A stretch of DNA of 64,000 nt, taken from assembly GCF_000445445.1 (NCBI RefSeq), contig NZ_ASXP01000003.1:62001-126000 (forward strand). The letters are read 5' to 3'. This DNA comes from Sporomusa ovata DSM 2662. Lineage in GTDB: Bacteria; Bacillota; Negativicutes; Sporomusales; Sporomusaceae. A program made the translations under genes and the position numbers. This document shows positions 59,817 through 64,000 of this stretch, one piece after another; position 1 is the first letter of the stretch; each line of letters starts with the position of its first letter. Below the pieces are notes generated by a model that saw only the letters and a program-made list of their open reading frames with translations, did not search any database and was not told the DNA's origin.

Positions 59817-62606
59817 TTAAATTATCTCCTTACGAAGCATAGTAATAAACTTTTCTACTAGAACCGGATCAAACTGAGTTCCGGAACAGCGGTGAATTTC
59901 GGCAAGCGCATCTTCGCTGGACATGGCCATGCGGTAGGGCCTGTCGCTCGTCATCGCATCATAGGCATCCACTATGCCGAGAATACGACACGGCAGCGGA
60001 ATTTCTTCCCCGTTGATGCCAAGCGGATAGCCTTTACCATTCCAATGCTCCTGATGCTTCAATACCCAGTCAGCAATCGGCTCCAGGTCTGGAGAGGATT
60101 TTGCAATTCTAAATCCAATTTCGCAATGCTGCCGCATAATGTTCATTTCATCTGTGGTTAGTTTGCCAGGCTTCTTTAGTATGCTGTCCGGAATACCTAC
60201 CTTGCCGATGTCGTGAAATTTGGCAAATAGCCGTAAATCAGAAATGGCTTCTTGCGGCATCTCCAAGCTTTGTCCCATCAGCAGCATTAACCTGCTCAAA
60301 CGGTCGGCATGCCCTTCGGTGATGTGATCGCGAGCCTCAAGCGCCTTCATTAGCGTCCGGACAATCGAACCGTGGACACTTTGACTCTGATGCATCTTTT
60401 GACGATACATGTTGTTATCAGCGGTTTTAAAAACGTTTTCTACATTTACATATTCTTCGCCCAGGGCCCATCCTAACGACAAACTGAGCGGGAGGTGGGG
60501 ATTATCCCCATTGTAGGCCTCCACCTGCATCTGGTAATATTGCTCCAGTTCTTCCATCTGCTGTCTGTCCGGGTCGAACAGCACAATCGCAAACTCGTCG
60601 CCGCCAATCCGGGCAACATAGTTCGGCGCTTTGACCCCAGCAGCTAAGAGACCAGCAACCCGTTTTAGCAGCTCGTCCCCCTGGCGATGACCTAATGTAT
60701 CGTTGATCAGCTTCAAGCCGTCCAGATCGCCGACGAAGATACCGACAGTACAATGTTTGCTGGCCGACGCCCGCATCATGTCGACTTCAAAATAAGCACG
60801 ATTATATACACCGGTCATCTGATCGCGCTGACGGAGATATTCCAAGCCTTCCTCCATCTGCTTGCGAACCGTAATATCGCGTATTGATGCCAGGCAGCGG
60901 GTTTTACCGTCTATTTCAACCGGTGTGCAACTGATTTCGAGAATCAAGCGTCTACCCTTACTGTCATGGGTGTCCCGTTCATACAGCGGTTGGGGGCCCT
61001 CCTCTACAGTAGCTCGAATAACTTTTAAAGCCGCTTCTTTATTGGCGTCAGTTGAAATTAAACTAATCCCCTGCTGTTTAAATTTCTCTTCCGAATACCC
61101 GAACAATTCCAGTACCCGACGGTTAGCCGCCAAGATTTCGCCTGTTTCCCCATCGTTGACAACTAAACCGTCGCCAGCGGCATTGAAGATCTCTAGCGCC
61201 GTCTTTTGACTGCGATGCAATTCACCATATTGAAAGCGGAGTTCTTCCTCGGTGGCGACAAGTTCCTCATGGGTAGCGGTAAGTTCCTCATGTATGGCGG
61301 TAAGTTCCTCAAAGTTTTCCCGAAGACGCTGTTCGGCCAATACTCTTTCAGTAATGTCAACTGTCGCCCCTACAACTGCTATAACCCGACCATTATCATC
61401 AGCTATGGGAAGCAAGCGATTATTTAGATAAACCTTCCCCACCTTATGCTCGAAAAAAACGGCTTCCCCCCCTGTGGCGCGCCGAACTGCATCAAGAATA
61501 TCCGGGTAATCACGGTACTTTTCAAAGGCCGAGTGGCCGACCGCTTCACCAGCCTCCAAGCCGAGCTTTTTTAATCCCAAACCTTCAGATAAAATGAAAA
61601 CTCCCTTTGGATCCATAGCATAAAAAACAATTGGCGTATTGGTAACAAAAGTGCGCAGCCAGGTTTCATCCTGACGCTGCTTTCGCGCTTTGGCAATAAT
61701 ATAACAGAGGAAAAAAAGGATAAATAGGCTAACGCCGCCGGCAACGGCAAGGTAAATGGTACGTCGCTGGACAAAAGGTGCCAAAGCTTCCTCCGATACA
61801 CCTACCTGAATAACCACTGGATAGTCAGGCATCGTGTGGTAACTAACCTCTAATGGTCTGCCAGATATATAGTCGTAAGTAGAATAGAAACCATCTGAGA
61901 CGTTTTTTATTTGGCGTAAAAGGCTGGATTCGCTCATGTCAGCATCTAATTCGGAAACATCATTGCTTGCGCGAACTATGCCATCGAATCCAATCAAGCG
62001 GATGGAATAATTTTCTGTGAAATCCATTGCACGATAAAATTTCGTAAAATAATAGGGATCCATGGCGATAATCGCCACGCCGGCGAAACTACCATCCGGA
62101 TTATTAAGACGGCGAGTCATATGTATGCTTACTTTTTGCGATGTCCGCCCGACAAAAGGTCTTCCAAGATAACTCTCTCCCGTGTCAGCGGCAATATGGT
62201 AGATAAAATGAGGAACGGCAGCAATATTTACACCTGCTGTATTTCCCAAAGTACTTATCACAAAATCACCAGTAGAGTTGACAACACCGGCTGAGGCCGT
62301 CGGATCAAGACGCAGTTGTCGAAACACGCGTTCTAATGCAGGGGAAAGCGTGTAAGTCTGCTCATATTCAGCCTTCATGCTGTTTAAATAAAACTCATTC
62401 GTTTTCAGCACTCTGCGCACATGCTCTTCAAAAGCCCGCGCAAGTCTGTCACCATCTTGATGTATCATGTCGATGGTGGCTTTATGGTCATGGGCAATCT
62501 GCCACCAAGCACCACTCCAGACGAAAACTAATAATACAGCACAAAATAGAATTATGGACCTGTCGGGAATGATCCAATTCCGTAGATATTGACCGACCCT
62601 ATCCAT
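59817..62606 (-). CDS. dCache-PAS-GGDEF-HD-GYP bifunctional c-di-GMP protein
   Basis: A 929-residue membrane sensor: two helices (about 14-33 and 284-306) bounding an extracellular dCache domain, two PAS domains, a coiled coil of repeated EELTATHEEL-type units (about 430-470), GGDEF (ARIGGDEFAIVLFD) and HD-GYP (FHDIGKVG, HQEHWNGKGYPLGI). Both catalytic motifs look intact, so it may make and degrade c-di-GMP depending on the ligand. ATG follows GGAGGGG. It is upstream of another GGDEF gene and probably co-transcribed with it (37 bp apart). Confidence 0.92.
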   Translation of the reverse strand: MDRVGQYLRNWIIPDRSIILFCAVLLVFVWSGAWWQIAHDHKATIDMIHQDGDRLARAFEEHVRRVLKTNEFYLNSMKAEYEQTYTLSPALERVFRQLRLDPTASAGVVNSTGDFVISTLGNTAGVNIAAVPHFIYHIAADTGESYLGRPFVGRTSQKVSIHMTRRLNNPDGSFAGVAIIAMDPYYFTKFYRAMDFTENYSIRLIGFDGIVRASNDVSELDADMSESSLLRQIKNVSDGFYSTYDYISGRPLEVSYHTMPDYPVVIQVGVSEEALAPFVQRRTIYLAVAGGVSLFILFFLCYIIAKARKQRQDETWLRTFVTNTPIVFYAMDPKGVFILSEGLGLKKLGLEAGEAVGHSAFEKYRDYPDILDAVRRATGGEAVFFEHKVGKVYLNNRLLPIADDNGRVIAVVGATVDITERVLAEQRLRENFEELTAIHEELTATHEELVATEEELRFQYGELHRSQKTALEIFNAAGDGLVVNDGETGEILAANRRVLELFGYSEEKFKQQGISLISTDANKEAALKVIRATVEEGPQPLYERDTHDSKGRRLILEISCTPVEIDGKTRCLASIRDITVRKQMEEGLEYLRQRDQMTGVYNRAYFEVDMMRASASKHCTVGIFVGDLDGLKLINDTLGHRQGDELLKRVAGLLAAGVKAPNYVARIGGDEFAIVLFDPDRQQMEELEQYYQMQVEAYNGDNPHLPLSLSLGWALGEEYVNVENVFKTADNNMYRQKMHQSQSVHGSIVRTLMKALEARDHITEGHADRLSRLMLLMGQSLEMPQEAISDLRLFAKFHDIGKVGIPDSILKKPGKLTTDEMNIMRQHCEIGFRIAKSSPDLEPIADWVLKHQEHWNGKGYPLGINGEEIPLPCRILGIVDAYDAMTSDRPYRMAMSSEDALAEIHRCSGTQFDPVLVEKFITMLRKEII

Positions 62607-62799
62607 TAATTACCCCTCCATAGTTGCTTACTATACTTTAACCTTAATCTCTGTCCTTTCGCATATTCGCGTATTATCAACTTAATTTTATCAATTCTAC
62701 TAAATATAACAAAAATCCTACATTTACTTCTGAATATGTCTTAATTAGGACAGATAACGCAAGCAAATGCAGACTGAACTATAACGCTAAGCCCATAGT

Positions 62800-62846
62800 A
62801 AAAAATGGGGCCACGTTGAAACGTAAGAGTTTCGGCTCGGCTCCAT
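62800..62846 (-). terminator. Branched intrinsic terminator after the AEC transporter
   Basis: On the minus strand ATGGAGCC pairs with GGCCCCAT, followed by TTTTTTACT. Two small hairpins, GAGCCGAAACTC and ACGTTTCAACGT, sit inside, giving a three-way junction. It lies 70 bp after the transporter stop. Confidence 0.75.
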
Positions 62847-62915
62847 TGATATTTTTAGATGCATTTGTCAGGAAGGGCCAGAGAGAGGGTTTACTTTCCC
62901 CTCTAAGCTGGAGTA

Positions 62916-63878
62916 TTAAGCAGGAAATAAAAATTGCGCTGCATAAATGGCTAGTGTCAGGGTAATAGCACTAAAAAGTGTTGAAAGCATAACAGCCTGT
63001 GAGGCAAAATCTGAGCAGCTATCGCATTCAACCGCTATCAGTGCGGTATTAACAGCAGTAGGAACCGCGTGAGCAATAAATACTGCTTGGGCCACAACGC
63101 CGTTTAAACCTAGCAAGTGGATATAGCTAATCGCCAGCAATGGGCCAATGATAAGCTTAATAAAAACAGAAAGATGAACATCTACATTTTTAAGATCGAA
63201 GTTAGTTTTGGAAAGTTGAACCCCTAATGTTATCAAAGCCATAGGAACAAGTCCATTTTTGAGATATTCTAAGGTTGGCCAAAGGGGAGTTATCGTAATA
63301 TCAAGCTGTATACTTTTAAGAAAAAGCGCTAGTGGTATGGCGTATATGGAAGGCATCTTCAAAATTGCCTTAATAGAATCTTTTTTACTGCTGTTAGCCC
63401 TGCCGGCATTAAAAAAGCCCAATGTATTTACAGATATATTCTGGATAACAAGAATAATAATCTGGGCAGTGATCGCTTCATTAAGATATGGCGTTTTTCC
63501 ATCAATTACAAAAGGAGCACTGCCGAAAACAAGGGTTATCAGCGAAACTCCAATGTTACCGGAATTATTAAACATAATGGAATTCTTAAATGCATTGGTG
63601 AGACCTAGATCGTATTTGCGAATTTTAGCAATGATTCGGGCAATCAGGTCGTTGGTTATAAGCATCAGTACTCCACAAAAAAGGACTTTTAGCATACTCA
63701 GTTTAAGGTCTGTTGTATATAAATTAACAAAAATGAATGCTGGTACGAATAAGTAAAACATTAATTTACTTAGGCTAAATATATGTAAATCAAATTTTTT
63801 ACTGAGTAAAAATCCTAGACTGATCAATAAAAATATCGGTATAATATTATGACTCAATATGTGAAAAAAAATAGACAT
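62916..63878 (-). CDS. AEC family (auxin efflux carrier-like) transporter
   Basis: A 320-residue protein with about ten membrane helices in two halves and the AEC-type motif NSIMFNNSGNIGVSLITLVF (Asn-rich helix break), repeated around HAVPTAVNTALIAVE. Bacterial members carry malate, lactate or related compounds. The ATG at 63878 is nine bases from ATAGGAG and is preferred to the TTG at 63887. No neighbouring enzyme indicates the substrate. Confidence 0.88.
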   Translation of the reverse strand: MSIFFHILSHNIIPIFLLISLGFLLSKKFDLHIFSLSKLMFYLFVPAFIFVNLYTTDLKLSMLKVLFCGVLMLITNDLIARIIAKIRKYDLGLTNAFKNSIMFNNSGNIGVSLITLVFGSAPFVIDGKTPYLNEAITAQIIILVIQNISVNTLGFFNAGRANSSKKDSIKAILKMPSIYAIPLALFLKSIQLDITITPLWPTLEYLKNGLVPMALITLGVQLSKTNFDLKNVDVHLSVFIKLIIGPLLAISYIHLLGLNGVVAQAVFIAHAVPTAVNTALIAVECDSCSDFASQAVMLSTLFSAITLTLAIYAAQFLFPA

Positions 63879-64000
63879 GCCGGACAACTCCTATTTTAAA
63901 ACAGTAAATATGTATTGTATTGTCCCACTGTTCACATGTTTAGTCAAGCTTATTAGAGTGAAATTCACCAACTCTTTCTTTTCAAATAGGAGTATACTTA

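Noticed and set aside
62800..62846. Three-way-junction RNA as a riboswitch
   Set aside because: It lies downstream of the AEC gene and ends in T6 on that gene's strand, so a branched terminator is sufficient.
1..64000. CRISPR arrays, rRNA, tRNA or phage genes
   Set aside because: No regularly spaced repeats, cloverleaf genes, integrase or structural phage genes were recognised on reading; a dedicated tRNAscan or CRISPR finder run was not possible.

Overview
The window reads as chromosome of a diderm, spore-forming Firmicute, most likely a Negativicute of the Sporomusaceae type (inference). It joins a spore-germination Ger(x)C fragment and Firmicute-style ribosome binding sites with outer-membrane parts: two TonB-dependent receptors, a TolC-like protein, an SLH-domain porin and a small beta-barrel protein. 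No rRNA, tRNA or CRISPR array was seen.

Layout. 0-2.8 kb: the 3' end of a Ger(x)C gene and a tandem pair of iron-containing alcohol dehydrogenases. 2.8-11.7 kb (minus strand): a duplicated module built from an HMA metal-chaperone remnant, a riboswitch of the molybdenum/tungsten cofactor (Moco) class, an intrinsic terminator and a TonB-dependent receptor, accompanied by whole or broken copies of an RsmG-like methyltransferase; an ABC exporter lies between the two copies. 11.7-12.7 kb: AT-rich, repeat-laden intergenic DNA. 12.7-20.9 kb: a lasso-peptide-type RiPP cluster (unusual cysteine-rich precursor, B2 protease, Asn-synthetase-like cyclase, B1/RRE protein, ABC exporter) followed by TolC, membrane-fusion and MacB-type permease genes. 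The cyclase is frameshifted, the exporter is heavily degraded and TolC has a nonsense codon, so the cluster appears to be decaying.

21-31 kb: two small secreted proteins, then a peptide (Dpp/Opp-type) ABC transporter with an M29 aminopeptidase. The DppB-like permease is separated from the rest by transposase debris and a VapBC-like pair, yet dppB and dppC carry the same promoter-leader-terminator. 31-38 kb: an outer-membrane protein, a URO-D-family methyltransferase-like protein, an SLH porin and an OFA-type MFS transporter, with a divergent sigma-54 activator and a clear -24/-12 promoter. 38-52 kb: a complete urease (ureABCEFGD) and urea ABC transporter (urtABCDE) run, followed upstream by a two-component system; urtA and the kinase each have a leader terminator.

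52-64 kb: a signalling region with a response-regulator/kinase fusion, an EVE protein, a c-di-GMP-I riboswitch upstream of a 60-residue membrane protein and an HD-GYP phosphodiesterase, TatA, a ferredoxin-like protein, a PAS-GGDEF protein, a dCache-PAS-GGDEF-HD-GYP protein and an AEC-family transporter.

The two most promising systems are the duplicated Moco/Tuco-riboswitch TonB-receptor module, which suggests cofactor-controlled outer-membrane uptake of molybdenum or tungsten, and the lasso-type cluster whose predicted core has a long four-cysteine tail.
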